Notes: generated from the sequence alone by a model not told the origin. A stretch of DNA of 64,000 nucleotides from Alphaproteobacteria bacterium HT1-32 (GCA_009649675.1 WJPL01000001.1:2375467-2439466), one strand, 5' to 3'. Shown: positions 27,856 through 37,030, counted from the stretch's first letter. Numbers and translations: made by a program.

Positions 27856-29474
27856 TCTGTCCTCCTGACTGCTGGGTTATGGGGGGTGGCATAGACGGCC
27901 CCCCAGCCGCCCGCACCAGCCGTCTCTATGATGAGACGTTCACCGGCACGCCATTGTATCTGAGTTCTCGCGGTGAGCTGCTCGGCGTCACCGTTGCTGC
28001 GGATAATCTGAGCTTTCGATGCAAGACCGGGTAAGCCCCCCTGCAGGCCTCGGGCCTGACTGTTATGTCGTTCGCCACGATAGGAAACATGGGTGGTGCC
28101 TTCGGTCAGCAGATAGCAGCGACGCAGACCGTCACCGCCCCTGTTCTGGCCGTCACCGCCTGACTCCCGGTTGAAGCCATAGCTTTCAACCCGGATCGGG
28201 GTTTCCCGTTCGATGATCTCTACAGGCGTATTCCGGGCATTGCCGACATCGGTCGAAAGCCCGGACGCACCCGGCCTGAAAGAGGATCCGCCGGCACCAC
28301 TGGCGACGATTTCAGTCAGCTGATAACGCTGGCCGTCATCAGTTGACCCTCCGAATGCGATGACCGTCGCCACACCGGCATTGGCCGCCGCAGAAGTGGC
28401 GCTTCGATCCCGGCTCCAGGCGCTGATGATGGCGTTGCAGGCCAGTTTGACGGTTGCCGTGCGGGCATTCACGGCTGCCGGATAGTCCGGATTGACCACA
28501 CTGCCGGCGGGCAGGACTAGGTCAAGCGGGGCCAGACAGCCTGCGTTGTTGGGTGCGTCCGGGGCAAGGCATCGCATGAAATACAAGGCGGCGGCCATCA
28601 TGGCGGCGGGTGCTGCATTGGCGGGGCCGCTGGTCTGGGGTGACGAGCCGGTAAAATCAATCCGGACATGATCGCCAGTCTTATCAATCCGGACCCGGAT
28701 CTTTACAGGGTCCGTAGTCACGCCGTCACTGTCGAGCTGGTCTTCCCACTCACTTGTTCCGTCGGGTTCCCGCAACAGGGCGGCCCGTGTCATGGCTTCG
28801 GACTGATGGATCAGTGTCTGACAGGCGCGGGAATAGTTGTTGCCCAGGCGGCCGGCTAGTTGCGTCAGTTCCCGTCCGCCAAGAACAAGGCAGGACCATT
28901 GTGACGCGAGATCACCGAGCAGGGCCTCCGGTGTGCGGCTGTTCGCGCTCAGAATGGCAGCAATGGATGGTTCCAGTTCACCTGCTCGATGCGACCGGAC
29001 AGGGGGCAGGCGCAGGCCTTCCTCAAAGATTGACCGGGCGTTCGGCGGGATCGAACCGGGGGTAATACCCCCGACATCCTGATGATGCAGGCTGGCTGCG
29101 CCAAAGCCGATCAGATGATTCCCGTCAAAGACCGGTCGGATCAGCGTCAGGTCGGGCAGATGTGCCCCGCCGTTCCATGGATCGTTCAGCAGGAACCCGT
29201 CGCCGGGCTGCATGTCTGATGCGGGAAATGCTTTCAGGATCGCCTGTACGGCGGGGATCAGCGACCCCAGCAACAGGGGCAGGGACCGGGCCTGTGCGAT
29301 CAGTTTTCCATCAGCCATGAACAGGGCGGCAGCGGCGTCTCCGGCCTCACGGGCAATGGCGGAGCGGGCACCGGAAACCAGACTGTTCTGCATCCGGTCG
29401 GCAATGGCCTGCAGGGTCAGCCGGGTCGGCTCGATATGGCGGATGAGATCAGGCGCGATGGCGGGACTTGTCAT
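27849..29474 (-). CDS. hyuB: Hydantoinase/oxoprolinase B subunit
   Basis: A 541-residue member of the HyuB family, with motifs GSLIPAVQAILKAFP, GDGFLLNDPWNGGAHLPD and GAASLHHQDVGGITPGS near the N-terminus and GGDGQNRGGDGLRR near the C-terminus. With HyuA it opens cyclic amides such as 5-oxoproline or N-substituted hydantoins at the cost of ATP. The start overlaps the hyuA stop (ATGA). Related subunits also act in acetone or acetophenone carboxylases, but the neighbours here favour a cyclic amino-acid derivative. Confidence 0.92.
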   Translation of the reverse strand: MTSPAIAPDLIRHIEPTRLTLQAIADRMQNSLVSGARSAIAREAGDAAAALFMADGKLIAQARSLPLLLGSLIPAVQAILKAFPASDMQPGDGFLLNDPWNGGAHLPDLTLIRPVFDGNHLIGFGAASLHHQDVGGITPGSIPPNARSIFEEGLRLPPVRSHRAGELEPSIAAILSANSRTPEALLGDLASQWSCLVLGGRELTQLAGRLGNNYSRACQTLIHQSEAMTRAALLREPDGTSEWEDQLDSDGVTTDPVKIRVRIDKTGDHVRIDFTGSSPQTSGPANAAPAAMMAAALYFMRCLAPDAPNNAGCLAPLDLVLPAGSVVNPDYPAAVNARTATVKLACNAIISAWSRDRSATSAAANAGVATVIAFGGSTDDGQRYQLTEIVASGAGGSSFRPGASGLSTDVGNARNTPVEIIERETPIRVESYGFNRESGGDGQNRGGDGLRRCYLLTEGTTHVSYRGERHNSQARGLQGGLPGLASKAQIIRSNGDAEQLTARTQIQWRAGERLIIETAGAGGWGAVYATPHNPAVRRTEC

Positions 29475-31429
29475 GCTGCCCTCTTTTCCTGTGACAGCAG
29501 AATGTCACCGCCATCCAGTCTCTGCCAGTTCCACCCTCGCGGTACCCAGATGCTTGTCCGGTCTGAAAACAAGGACTGCGGCCCCGTCCCGCTCTCAGGA
29601 AACGGAGATGTATGGTTTGTGTGTGGGGCAACAGATGTCTCGGCTGTGACCTCCGGAATATTGCGCGGCTTCTCGACCCGCAGACGGTGGAGGATGCGGC
29701 TTTTACCACCGGCATGCCCCCGAAGGGTCTCATGTGCCCGGTCAAATCGTTCGGAAATGTCTGAAAGACTATCCTGTTCCGGATCGAACGGGATTTCGAT
29801 GGGGGATTGCTGACCGCGATAGGCAATGTCCAGCAGACAGCGTGCCGGGTTGTCGCCGGTCAGGTCTCTGCCGGTTCGCAGTGCCTCAGCGCAAAGCTCT
29901 GAAAAGGCGGCTTCGGTCAGTTCCTGCAGAAGGCTTTTTTCTGATGCGCCGACCGGATAGCAGGCGAGACAACCCGCGGCTGAAATGATGGCTGCCTGGG
30001 CGATAACCAGTGCGGTCTCTATCCCCGCCAGTTCGGCTGCCTCGGCCGCATGTTGTCCGCCACCGCCGCCGCCGACCATAAGAATGGCTTCTGCCGGATC
30101 AATGCCTCGCCGGAAGGCATGTGACTTCATGGCCTCTGCAATGGCGGTCGCTGCTGTCGCAACAGCGGCTTCGGATGCAGTGTTGATATCGCAACCCAGG
30201 GGGCGGGCGATCTCCATCATGGCGGATTTTGCCGCCCCGGTATCCAGATCAATGCCACCGGCCAGACTGTCAGGAAGCCGGCCAAGAACGACGAGTGCAT
30301 CGGTCAGTGTTGGTACTGTGCCGCCACGTCCGAACGCGGCAGGGCCGGGGTCTGAACCAGCGGAGTCGGGGCCAACGCGCAAAGCGCCTGCTTCATTGAC
30401 ACGCAGAATGCTGCCGCCTCCGATAGCGGTAGAGCTGATATCGACAGACCGCTGACGAATGGCCAGATGGCCAATATCAAGGTTGCGACCGCTGGTCAGT
30501 TCACCCCGCCGGATCATACCGATATCGCTGGTGGTGCCCCCGGTCTCCAGCGTGATCGAAGTGGTCCGGCCTGTGTTCTGGTGACGGCGGGTCAGGGCTT
30601 CAAACCCCCGCAAGGCGGCGGCAGGTCCGGACATGGCGAGACGCAGGGGCATTCTGGCCGCATCAGTGGCTGTGACCACGGTCGCATCGGATGTCACAAT
30701 CTCGGGTGCGGGCAGACCGGCTGTATTCAATTGCGAGGAAAGCTCGCTGAGATAGGCCATTGCCATTGGCTTGATATAGGCATCAAGCGCGGTGGCGAGA
30801 AACCGTTCATATTCTCCGGGTGCCGGGTCAACCTGATGTGACAGGGACACCAGCAGGTCGGGAAAGCGGGCTGTGATGATATCAGCAACCGCACATTCAT
30901 GTTCCGGATTGACGGTGGAGTGCAACAGACAGACCGCGACGGCGCTGACACCTTGTTCGATCATGTTTTCAACAACCGGGATCAGGGCGTTCGTGTCGAG
31001 CGGCGTTATTTCAGTGCCATCGGCTGTCAGGCGTCCGGCAATGCCGGCCCGTAAAGGCGCCGGGAATATATCGACGGGCGAGGTTGAGACAGGTGCCAGA
31101 CTATAGAGATCGTCACGGCTCTGCCGTCCAATCGCAAGGATGTCCTCAAACCCCTGTGTTGTGATAACTCCGACCGGTGCGGCCCGGCGCTCCAGCAGTG
31201 TGTTGGTTGCCAGTGTGGTGCCATGCAGGATACGGGCGACACTGTCGGGACTTATATTTTCAGCGTCCAGAAAACCCCGGACAGCACTGAAGGTTGCTGT
31301 GGCCTGGCTGGCGCCGGGCGGATAGGGGCGTTTGTCACTGCGCAATGATCCGTCACTGCCACGGGCGATGATATCGACATAAGTGCCGCCGATATCGACC
31401 CCGAGCGCCCATGTCACGGATGCTGTCAT
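29471..31429 (-). CDS. hyuA: Hydantoinase/oxoprolinase A subunit (ATP-binding)
   Basis: A 652-residue protein with the actin-like ATPase opening GVDIGGTYVDIIARG (about 10-24). The family segments are RILHGTTLATNTLLERRA, LETGGTTSDIGMI and MVGGGGGGQHAAEAAELAG. It binds ATP and activates the ring carbonyl; the catalytic unit forms with HyuB. It is four bases into the end of dadA (ATGA). Length is usual for the free A subunit. Substrate preference, 5-oxo-L-proline, 5-oxo-D-proline or a hydantoin, is not readable. Confidence 0.92.
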   Translation of the reverse strand: MTASVTWALGVDIGGTYVDIIARGSDGSLRSDKRPYPPGASQATATFSAVRGFLDAENISPDSVARILHGTTLATNTLLERRAAPVGVITTQGFEDILAIGRQSRDDLYSLAPVSTSPVDIFPAPLRAGIAGRLTADGTEITPLDTNALIPVVENMIEQGVSAVAVCLLHSTVNPEHECAVADIITARFPDLLVSLSHQVDPAPGEYERFLATALDAYIKPMAMAYLSELSSQLNTAGLPAPEIVTSDATVVTATDAARMPLRLAMSGPAAALRGFEALTRRHQNTGRTTSITLETGGTTSDIGMIRRGELTSGRNLDIGHLAIRQRSVDISSTAIGGGSILRVNEAGALRVGPDSAGSDPGPAAFGRGGTVPTLTDALVVLGRLPDSLAGGIDLDTGAAKSAMMEIARPLGCDINTASEAAVATAATAIAEAMKSHAFRRGIDPAEAILMVGGGGGGQHAAEAAELAGIETALVIAQAAIISAAGCLACYPVGASEKSLLQELTEAAFSELCAEALRTGRDLTGDNPARCLLDIAYRGQQSPIEIPFDPEQDSLSDISERFDRAHETLRGHAGGKSRILHRLRVEKPRNIPEVTAETSVAPHTNHTSPFPESGTGPQSLFSDRTSIWVPRGWNWQRLDGGDILLSQEKRAA

Positions 31430-32691
31430 GCGGTGAATGCCAGACGAAAACGGGTGGCGCTGAATGGTTTCAGGTCAAGTTCGGGTTCCCGTCCGGCAAC
31501 CAGATTGGCAATTTCCCGGCCCGTTGTTGCTCCGCTGCACATGCCGACATGCCCATGGCCAAACCCGAACCAGACATTCTCGGCCCGGGGGGCACGGTCA
31601 ATCACGGGCATGCTGTCCGGAAGGCAGGGGCGGTGGCCCATCCAGCGTGAAATGTCGCTGGTATCAAGATGCGGAAACATGTCCTTGCCCTGTTTCAGCA
31701 AGGCATCCGCACGTTCATATCGCGGCGGAGCTTCCAGCCCGGACAGTTCAACAGTGCCCGCCAGCCGGAGGCCCATCTCCATCGGATTGACCATCAGATT
31801 ATGTTCGACGGCCATAACGGTGTGACTCAGCTTCAGGTTGTTGCTCTTGACGGTGACATGATAGCCACGCTGGGTCTCCAAAGGAATATGTGCGCCAAGC
31901 TCTGCCGTCAGTTTTGCTGACCAGGCACCGGCAGCAATGACAACGCCATCGACGGCCAGACTGTCGCCATCTTCAAAGCGGACGGCCGTCACGACGCCGT
32001 CGCTCTGTTCAAATCCGGTGACCCGCTGCTTCAGGTGGGTTGCACCATCGCTGACCGATTGACTGTAAATGTTTTTGACCAGCGCGGACGGGTTCAGTGT
32101 TGAGCCGTTTTCCGGCGCATAAATGCCGAACCGGAACCGGCCTTTCAGGTCTGGTTCCATGTTCTCCAGTTCTTCACGATCCACATCGCGCATCTCGACA
32201 CCGAGGCTGCGGCGCAGGTCCATGCCCCATTTCCACTGGGCGGCCGTTTCCGGTGAGGAATAAACATACAGGCAGCCGGACCGCCGGATCAGCCCCATGC
32301 CGCCGGACCGTTGCAGCAGCGGTTCGTAGCTTTCGAACACGGGAGCCAGCAGATTGCGCATGGCGCTGGCGATGCGTTCAACTTCCGGTTTGGTGCAATG
32401 ACTGACAAAACGAAACAGCCAGGGGGCAACTTTCGGCAGGTAAGCGGTGCGAATGGTCAGTGGCCCCATCGGGTCCAGTATCCATTTCGGCACCTTTTTC
32501 CACATGCCGGGCATACCAACCGGCAGGCAGGCACTCGGTGACAGCGACCCGGCATTGCCGAAAGAACATGCCTCGCCAGCGTCCAAAGGGTCAATAATCG
32601 TCACCACATGGCCATCGCGCTGCAGATAAGCCGCAGTGGACACGCCAACAATTCCGGCTCCGATGACGGCGATATGCATATGCTTCCCCAA
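31426..32691 (-). CDS. dadA: D-amino-acid dehydrogenase (FAD, DadA-like)
   Basis: A 421-residue flavoprotein with the N-terminal dinucleotide-binding motif IAVIGAGIVGVSTAAYL and the DadA-like segment SFGNAGSLSPS. The C-terminal motif WMGHRPCLPDSMPVID and GFGHGHVGMCSGATTG complete the DAO/DadA fold. It oxidises D-amino acids to 2-imino acids and passes electrons to the membrane chain. It is the first gene of the operon, 105 bp from the divergent LysR gene. Specificity is uncertain; an L-proline-type or other amine substrate is possible. Confidence 0.88.
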   Translation of the reverse strand: MGKHMHIAVIGAGIVGVSTAAYLQRDGHVVTIIDPLDAGEACSFGNAGSLSPSACLPVGMPGMWKKVPKWILDPMGPLTIRTAYLPKVAPWLFRFVSHCTKPEVERIASAMRNLLAPVFESYEPLLQRSGGMGLIRRSGCLYVYSSPETAAQWKWGMDLRRSLGVEMRDVDREELENMEPDLKGRFRFGIYAPENGSTLNPSALVKNIYSQSVSDGATHLKQRVTGFEQSDGVVTAVRFEDGDSLAVDGVVIAAGAWSAKLTAELGAHIPLETQRGYHVTVKSNNLKLSHTVMAVEHNLMVNPMEMGLRLAGTVELSGLEAPPRYERADALLKQGKDMFPHLDTSDISRWMGHRPCLPDSMPVIDRAPRAENVWFGFGHGHVGMCSGATTGREIANLVAGREPELDLKPFSATRFRLAFTA

Positions 32692-32731
32692 ACTGATCCT
32701 GCACCGTTAACCGGCGTTCCCCCACTCGATT

Positions 32732-32746
32732 TTATTGTCTGGATAA
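32732..32746. promoter_or_regulatory. Candidate LysR box between dadA and lysR
   Basis: TTAT (32732-32735), seven bases, ATAA (32743-32746): a perfect small inverted repeat that contains the T-N11-A pattern bound by LysR-type regulators. It lies 41 bp from the dadA start and 50 bp from the regulator start, the expected place for control of both genes. Confidence 0.45.
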
Positions 32747-32796
32747 GTTAAGCATCATTCCAATGAATTTTTCTGAAGTATGAATCAGGTAGTCTT

Positions 32797-33699
32797 ATGA
32801 ATATAACGCTTCGTCAGCTCCGGGCGTTTCGCAGCGTCGCTGATGCGGCCAGTTTCACACTGGCGGCCAACAATATGCATCTCACGCAATCTGCGGTCAG
32901 CATGCTGGTTCGTCAGCTTGAAACAGAATTCGGGATGCCCTTGTTCGACCGGGTAAACCGGAAGGTTCTTCTGACCGAGGCGGGACGACAAATTCTGCCG
33001 CTGGCCCGCCGGATGCTGGATGACCTTCGACAGGTGGAGGAAGGCGCGGTTGATATGCGGGAACTTCAGCGTGGTATTCTGCGTCTCGCTGTACCGCAGA
33101 TGCTGGCCTGTGCCTGGATACCGGACGCGATTGGCGAGTTCCGGGCCCGCTATCCAAATGTCACGCTCAAGCTGTTCGACACCACGCCGGACAGGATCAT
33201 TTCATCCATTCAGGCGCATGAGGCAGAGATCGGTATTGGTCCGGAGCGGGCAATTCCGAATGATCTTCAGGCGGACTTTCTGTGGGATGAACCGTTGCAG
33301 ATTGTCTGCCCGGCAGACAGCCCGCTGGCCGATAAACCGAAATTGCGCTGGCGGGATACGGTCGGAGAACGCTGGATCATCTATTCGAATGAATTCAGCG
33401 GCCATATTCAGCGCACGCTTGAGAGCAGCCAGACCAGCCTGCGCCTGTCTGACGCGACGGAAGTCCGTTATCTCACCACTGCCCTGTCACTGGTCAGCAA
33501 GGGTGTGGGGGTGACGGTTGCCCCGCGTTATGCGAACAACCTGGCTTCCGGATTTAACGTGCGTTTTATCGACCTTGAAGATGAACCGAACCAGCGGGCT
33601 TTCTCTGTCTATCAGCGCAATGGCTATGAACTGTCCCCGGCAGCAGCCGCCTTCGTGGAGATGCTTCGGGAACGGGTATCGCAGAAACGCGATTTTTAG
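32797..33699 (+). CDS. LysR-family transcriptional regulator
   Basis: A 300-residue regulator with the N-terminal winged helix (LRQLRAFRSVADAASFTLAA, then HLTQSAVSMLVRQLE, about 4-60) and a periplasmic-binding-like effector domain (about 90-295). It is divergent from the seven-gene catabolic operon and is therefore its likely activator. The co-inducer may be the transported substrate or a breakdown product. It ends in a shared hairpin with the convergent copper locus. Confidence 0.92.
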   Translation: MNITLRQLRAFRSVADAASFTLAANNMHLTQSAVSMLVRQLETEFGMPLFDRVNRKVLLTEAGRQILPLARRMLDDLRQVEEGAVDMRELQRGILRLAVPQMLACAWIPDAIGEFRARYPNVTLKLFDTTPDRIISSIQAHEAEIGIGPERAIPNDLQADFLWDEPLQIVCPADSPLADKPKLRWRDTVGERWIIYSNEFSGHIQRTLESSQTSLRLSDATEVRYLTTALSLVSKGVGVTVAPRYANNLASGFNVRFIDLEDEPNQRAFSVYQRNGYELSPAAAAFVEMLRERVSQKRDF

Positions 33700-33704
33700 G
33701 GAAT

Positions 33705-33735
33705 CTCCCGGAGCACTTGTGATGCACTCCGGGAG
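33705..33735. terminator. Bidirectional hairpin between lysR and copB
   Basis: CTCCCGGAG (33705-33713) and CTCCGGGAG (33727-33735) form a perfect 9-bp stem with a 13-base loop, flanked by T and A. It lies between two convergent genes and could end transcripts from both sides. Confidence 0.65.
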
Positions 33736-33750
33736 ACTGAAGTCTGTTGA

Positions 33751-34479
33751 TCAGAATTGCAGGCGCAGGCCGACAACAGCGAATGTTGAATCGACTGCTT
33801 CATCTTCATCACGGGCAAATCCGGCGGTCTTGCCGAACTTCCGTTCGTAAACGATGCCGACATAAGGCGAGATCATGCGGTCGACCACGTCGTAGCTGAG
33901 CCGTAGTCCGACTTCGATATCAGAGAGGCCGGCACCGACGCCTGCTTCGCGGTCGTCGGTAGCAGCAATGCCGAATGTGGCAGACGGTGTCAGTATTAGC
34001 CAGTTGGTCAGCAGTACTTCATACTCGGCATCCAGCCGGGCACTGGCATCTCCCTTTTCACTGACGAACAGATCTGCGTCGATTTCAAACCATTGCTTTG
34101 CAAGACCGGCCAGACCGACGACACCATAGACCCGATTTGGGCCATCCGGTGAATCATAACGCAGTCCGCCCTTGATATCGAAAAAGTCGGAAACGGGAGT
34201 CTGAAGAACCAGCCGGTTTTCCAGCTTGCCGAGTTTCCCTTCACCCAGGTCCTGTTCACCGGAACCCAGCCAGCGGAGTTTCAGTTCATCGGTTCCGATG
34301 AAGGCATCTCCATCCCAGACGAGCAGTTTCTCACCTTCATCTCCGGCCCGGTATTCAAGCTCTTCCATCTGGAAGCCGTAATAAACGAGACCTTTGGACT
34401 GGGCTGATGCAGTCGTTGAAGTCAGTGCTGCCAGCGCAGTCGCGCAGGCAAGGGTAATGGTGCGTGTAAACGAGTTCAT
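33751..34479 (-). CDS. copB: Outer-membrane copper-resistance protein CopB
   Basis: A 242-residue beta-barrel with a signal peptide (TITLACATALAALTSTTASA). CopB signatures are the first strand VYYGFQMEELEYR, FIGTDELKLRWLGSGE, LQTPVSDFFDIKGGLRYD and the closing AVVGLRLQF, with a C-terminal Phe. The N-terminal Met/His-rich copper-binding stretch seen in many CopB proteins is absent. The ATG complementary to 34477-34479 is chosen because GGAGGCAGG precedes it and the signal peptide follows at once. It begins 11 bp after the copA stop. Confidence 0.92.
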   Translation of the reverse strand: MNSFTRTITLACATALAALTSTTASAQSKGLVYYGFQMEELEYRAGDEGEKLLVWDGDAFIGTDELKLRWLGSGEQDLGEGKLGKLENRLVLQTPVSDFFDIKGGLRYDSPDGPNRVYGVVGLAGLAKQWFEIDADLFVSEKGDASARLDAEYEVLLTNWLILTPSATFGIAATDDREAGVGAGLSDIEVGLRLSYDVVDRMISPYVGIVYERKFGKTAGFARDEDEAVDSTFAVVGLRLQF

Positions 34480-34490
34480 TTCCTGCCTCC

Positions 34491-36218
34491 TCAGTTGATT
34501 GTGCTGGTTGAGGCGGATTTGGGTCCGCCTTCGACGATGACTTTCCGGAACATTCCGGCTGCGGCGTGGTAGGAAAGATGGCAGTGAAATGCCCACTGAC
34601 CCGGTTCATCGACTTCAGTCTCGAAGGAGACAGTCGTGCCGGGATTGACATTCACGGTATGCTTTACCGGATTCCATTTGCCGTTTCCGTTATCCAGAAT
34701 CGACCACATCCCGTGAAGGTGCATCGGATGTGACATCATCGTCTCATTGATGAAGGTAATCCGGACCCGTTCGCCATATTGCAGCCGGATAGGGTCTGCA
34801 TCTTCGTATTTCACGCCGTTTATCGACCAGACATAACGTTCCATATTTCCGGTCAGCCGGAGTTCAATTTCACGGTTTGCAGGCCGGAGCTTATAGCGTG
34901 GTTTCTGTGCTTTCAGATCTGCGTAGGACAGGAAGCGGCCACCATTCTCAGCTGCCGGAACAAGCCCGCTGCCGGTTGCATAGAACGGATCATCGGCCTT
35001 GTTGCTCATTCCCTGCATCTTGGAATGATCCATGCCTTTCATCGAAGAATGGTCCATCTTCTGCATTTTTGAGTGGTCCATTCCTTTCATAGTGGAATGG
35101 TCCACTCCCTTGTTCATGCCCTGCATTTTGGAATGATCCATTCCCGGCATATCGCCATGGTCCATGCCCATGTCGGCCATGGTCAGCAGGGGTGTCTTTG
35201 TTCGCGGGGCAGGCGTGTCTGCTTTCATACCGTCGCGAGGAGCCAGTGTTGCAGCTGCGTAACCGGAGCGTCCCATTGACTCGGCCATAATGGCGTAGGC
35301 CCTGTCTTCTTTGGGTTGGATGATCACATCATAGGTTTCAGCAACGGCAATCCGGAATTCATCGACTCTTACCGGTTGAACATTATTCCCGTCGGCCTGA
35401 ACAACGAGCATTTCAAGACCGGGAATCCGGACGTCGAAGTAAGTCATGGCAGATGCATTGATGAAACGCAGGCGTACCCGCTCACCGGGGTTGAATAATC
35501 CGGTCCAGTTCTGTGCCGGGGTCTTTCCGTTGATGAGACCTTTGAAACCCTGCACATCCTCGATATCTGTCGGGACCATTCGCATGTCGCCCCAGGCCTT
35601 GCGGTCTGCGACGGTGGCTTCTATTCCCTTGTCGCGGAAATCGGAGAACAGATCGCCGAGGGTCTGCTGTTTGCGGTTATAATAGTCAGCCGACATTTTC
35701 AGATTGCGCATGATCCGGTCGCCGGAATGCGGGTGTTTGTCTTTCAGGATAATCACATGTTCACGGTCGAACCTGAACGGCTCACGGCTTTCAGGTTCAA
35801 TGACGATTGAACCATAAGCCCCGTCAGGTTCCTGGAAGCCGGAATGACTGTGAAACCAGTATGTTCCGTTCTGACGGACCGGAAACCGGTAGGTGAAGGT
35901 CTCGCCGGGTGCAATGCCGTCGAAGCTTATCGTCGGAACCCCGTCCATCCTGTACGGCAGAATGAGGCCGTGCCAGTGGATTGAGGTCGTTTCGTCCAGA
36001 TTGTTGGTAACGCGGATAACTGCATCTTCACCTTCCCTGAACCGAAGGACGGGTCCGGGTGAGGCACCGTTGTAACCAATGCCGTAGGTGGTTTCGCCAT
36101 CGATGTCGATCGCCACCCTGTCTACAGTGAGATCATATTCGACAGCCTGGGATTGCTGCATGGAAACTGCCGTCAGGGCCAGCGTGGCCGCAACGACATA
36201 AAGAGACCGAAACTTCAT
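34491..36218 (-). CDS. copA: Copper-resistance multicopper oxidase CopA
   Basis: A 575-residue periplasmic multicopper oxidase that oxidises Cu(I) and binds excess copper. Copper ligands are visible: HWH (81-83), HSH (123-125), HPMHLH (497-502) and HCH...H...M with the type 1 Cys546, His551 and Met556. Between domains, residues 352-404 carry an MDHSxM repeat array that should bind copper. The N-terminus ([19 protein letters not shown]) looks like a Sec signal, without the twin arginine common in CopA/PcoA. AAGGAG precedes the ATG. Confidence 0.96.
   Translation of the reverse strand: MKFRSLYVVAATLALTAVSMQQSQAVEYDLTVDRVAIDIDGETTYGIGYNGASPGPVLRFREGEDAVIRVTNNLDETTSIHWHGLILPYRMDGVPTISFDGIAPGETFTYRFPVRQNGTYWFHSHSGFQEPDGAYGSIVIEPESREPFRFDREHVIILKDKHPHSGDRIMRNLKMSADYYNRKQQTLGDLFSDFRDKGIEATVADRKAWGDMRMVPTDIEDVQGFKGLINGKTPAQNWTGLFNPGERVRLRFINASAMTYFDVRIPGLEMLVVQADGNNVQPVRVDEFRIAVAETYDVIIQPKEDRAYAIMAESMGRSGYAAATLAPRDGMKADTPAPRTKTPLLTMADMGMDHGDMPGMDHSKMQGMNKGVDHSTMKGMDHSKMQKMDHSSMKGMDHSKMQGMSNKADDPFYATGSGLVPAAENGGRFLSYADLKAQKPRYKLRPANREIELRLTGNMERYVWSINGVKYEDADPIRLQYGERVRITFINETMMSHPMHLHGMWSILDNGNGKWNPVKHTVNVNPGTTVSFETEVDEPGQWAFHCHLSYHAAAGMFRKVIVEGGPKSASTSTIN
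35007..35165 (-). repeat. Codon array for MDHSxM copper-binding repeats inside copA
   Basis: About six 24-base units encode [40 protein letters not shown] and MDHSKMQG, with one irregular MNKG insert. The units are imperfect at the DNA level and in frame, so this is a protein repeat, not a CRISPR. Copy number could change by slippage. Confidence 0.85.
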
Positions 36219-36253
36219 TTCGTCTGCTCCTTGAATCGGATGAACTGAAAATC

Positions 36254-36287
36254 ACCGGGCATGACGAGACCGTTCGTCATGCCCGGT
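36254..36287 (-). terminator. Strong hairpin between the cupredoxin gene and copA
   Basis: ACCGGGCATGACGA (36254-36267) pairs perfectly with TCGTCATGCCCGGT (36274-36287) around 6 bases. On the minus strand it is followed by GATTTTCAG, so it can act as an intrinsic terminator after the cupredoxin gene, with read-through into copA and copB. Confidence 0.78.
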
Positions 36288-36293
36288 TCAGGT

Positions 36294-36857
36294 TTAGGAG
36301 GCGGGTTTCGGCGAGATGGTCACTTTGCCGACCATGCCGCTCTCATAGTGCCCCGGAACATTGCAGGCGAACTCCAGATCTGCCGTTTCATCGAACGTCC
36401 AGATAACCTCGCCGACTTCACCCGGTTCCAGCAGGACACTGTTCGGGTCGTTATGTTCCATGGTTACACCATTCCCCATATCCATCTTCATCATGGACCG
36501 GTTGATGCGGTCGGGCAGCAGGACGCCGTGTTCCATCATCATCATCATTTCTTTCTGATGACCGGCATGGGTTTCAGCTGTTCCGATATTGAATTCATGG
36601 ACAAATTCACCGTCATTCTGGACAACAAAGCGAATGGTCTCGCCCTTCTTTACCGAGATAGTTTCCGGATCATAAAGATTGTCGTGCATTTTAATCTTGA
36701 TCGTCCGGTCAGCATCCTTGGCGGTCTTTTCTGCGTGTCCTGTCTGAGATTTACCATGTGTTCCGCCAGCATTGGCTGGCTGAATGGTCACGAGTGCTCC
36801 CGCAATGATGAGTGCAACCAGACCGCATGAGATATTGGTGTTGTTCGTGTAAGGCAT
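36294..36857 (-). CDS. Periplasmic cupredoxin (copper-binding)
   Basis: A 187-residue protein with a signal peptide (LVALIIAGALVTIQPANA, cleavage near residue 30), a His-rich linker and a plastocyanin-like fold. Type 1 copper ligands are His87 (EFVHEFN), Cys165 (FACNVPGH), His170 and Met175. A Met/His-rich insert (HQKEMMMMMEHG, SMMKMDMG) between strands offers more copper sites. This class accompanies CopA in many proteobacteria as a copper carrier. It is first in the cop unit and is followed by a strong hairpin. Confidence 0.9.
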   Translation of the reverse strand: MPYTNNTNISCGLVALIIAGALVTIQPANAGGTHGKSQTGHAEKTAKDADRTIKIKMHDNLYDPETISVKKGETIRFVVQNDGEFVHEFNIGTAETHAGHQKEMMMMMEHGVLLPDRINRSMMKMDMGNGVTMEHNDPNSVLLEPGEVGEVIWTFDETADLEFACNVPGHYESGMVGKVTISPKPAS

Positions 36858-36870
36858 TATTCATAGCTCC

Positions 36871-36893
36871 GTACATAGCATGATCATGTGTAC
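36871..36893. promoter_or_regulatory. Palindrome upstream of the cop operon
   Basis: GTACA (36871-36875) and TGTAC (36889-36893) enclose the perfect palindrome CATGATCATG, 14 bp before the cupredoxin ATG. It is a plausible repressor site, but it does not match the CueR/MerR promoter pattern. No copper regulator gene is in the window, so the binding protein is unknown. Confidence 0.35.
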
Positions 36894-37030
36894 GAACAGT
36901 CCGAACCTCGTCGTCAGCCCTGTATGTCAAACAGGACGGATGATCTGAGGCCGTCTGCGCTATCTCTGCAGACAGACTGGACGTATATTTCAGATGGAAA
37001 TTTTGCCCGGAAGGGGCGGTGATCTGAGGA

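Noticed and set aside
24480..33699. The catabolic locus as a recent mobile island
   Set aside because: No integrase, transposase, tRNA or flanking direct repeat is visible, and base composition looks like that of its neighbours by eye. Transfer cannot be claimed from this window.
35007..35165. Regular short repeats that could suggest a CRISPR or minisatellite
   Set aside because: The units are 24 bases, in frame, imperfect and encode MDHSxM copper-binding motifs of CopA. There are no unique spacers and no cas genes.
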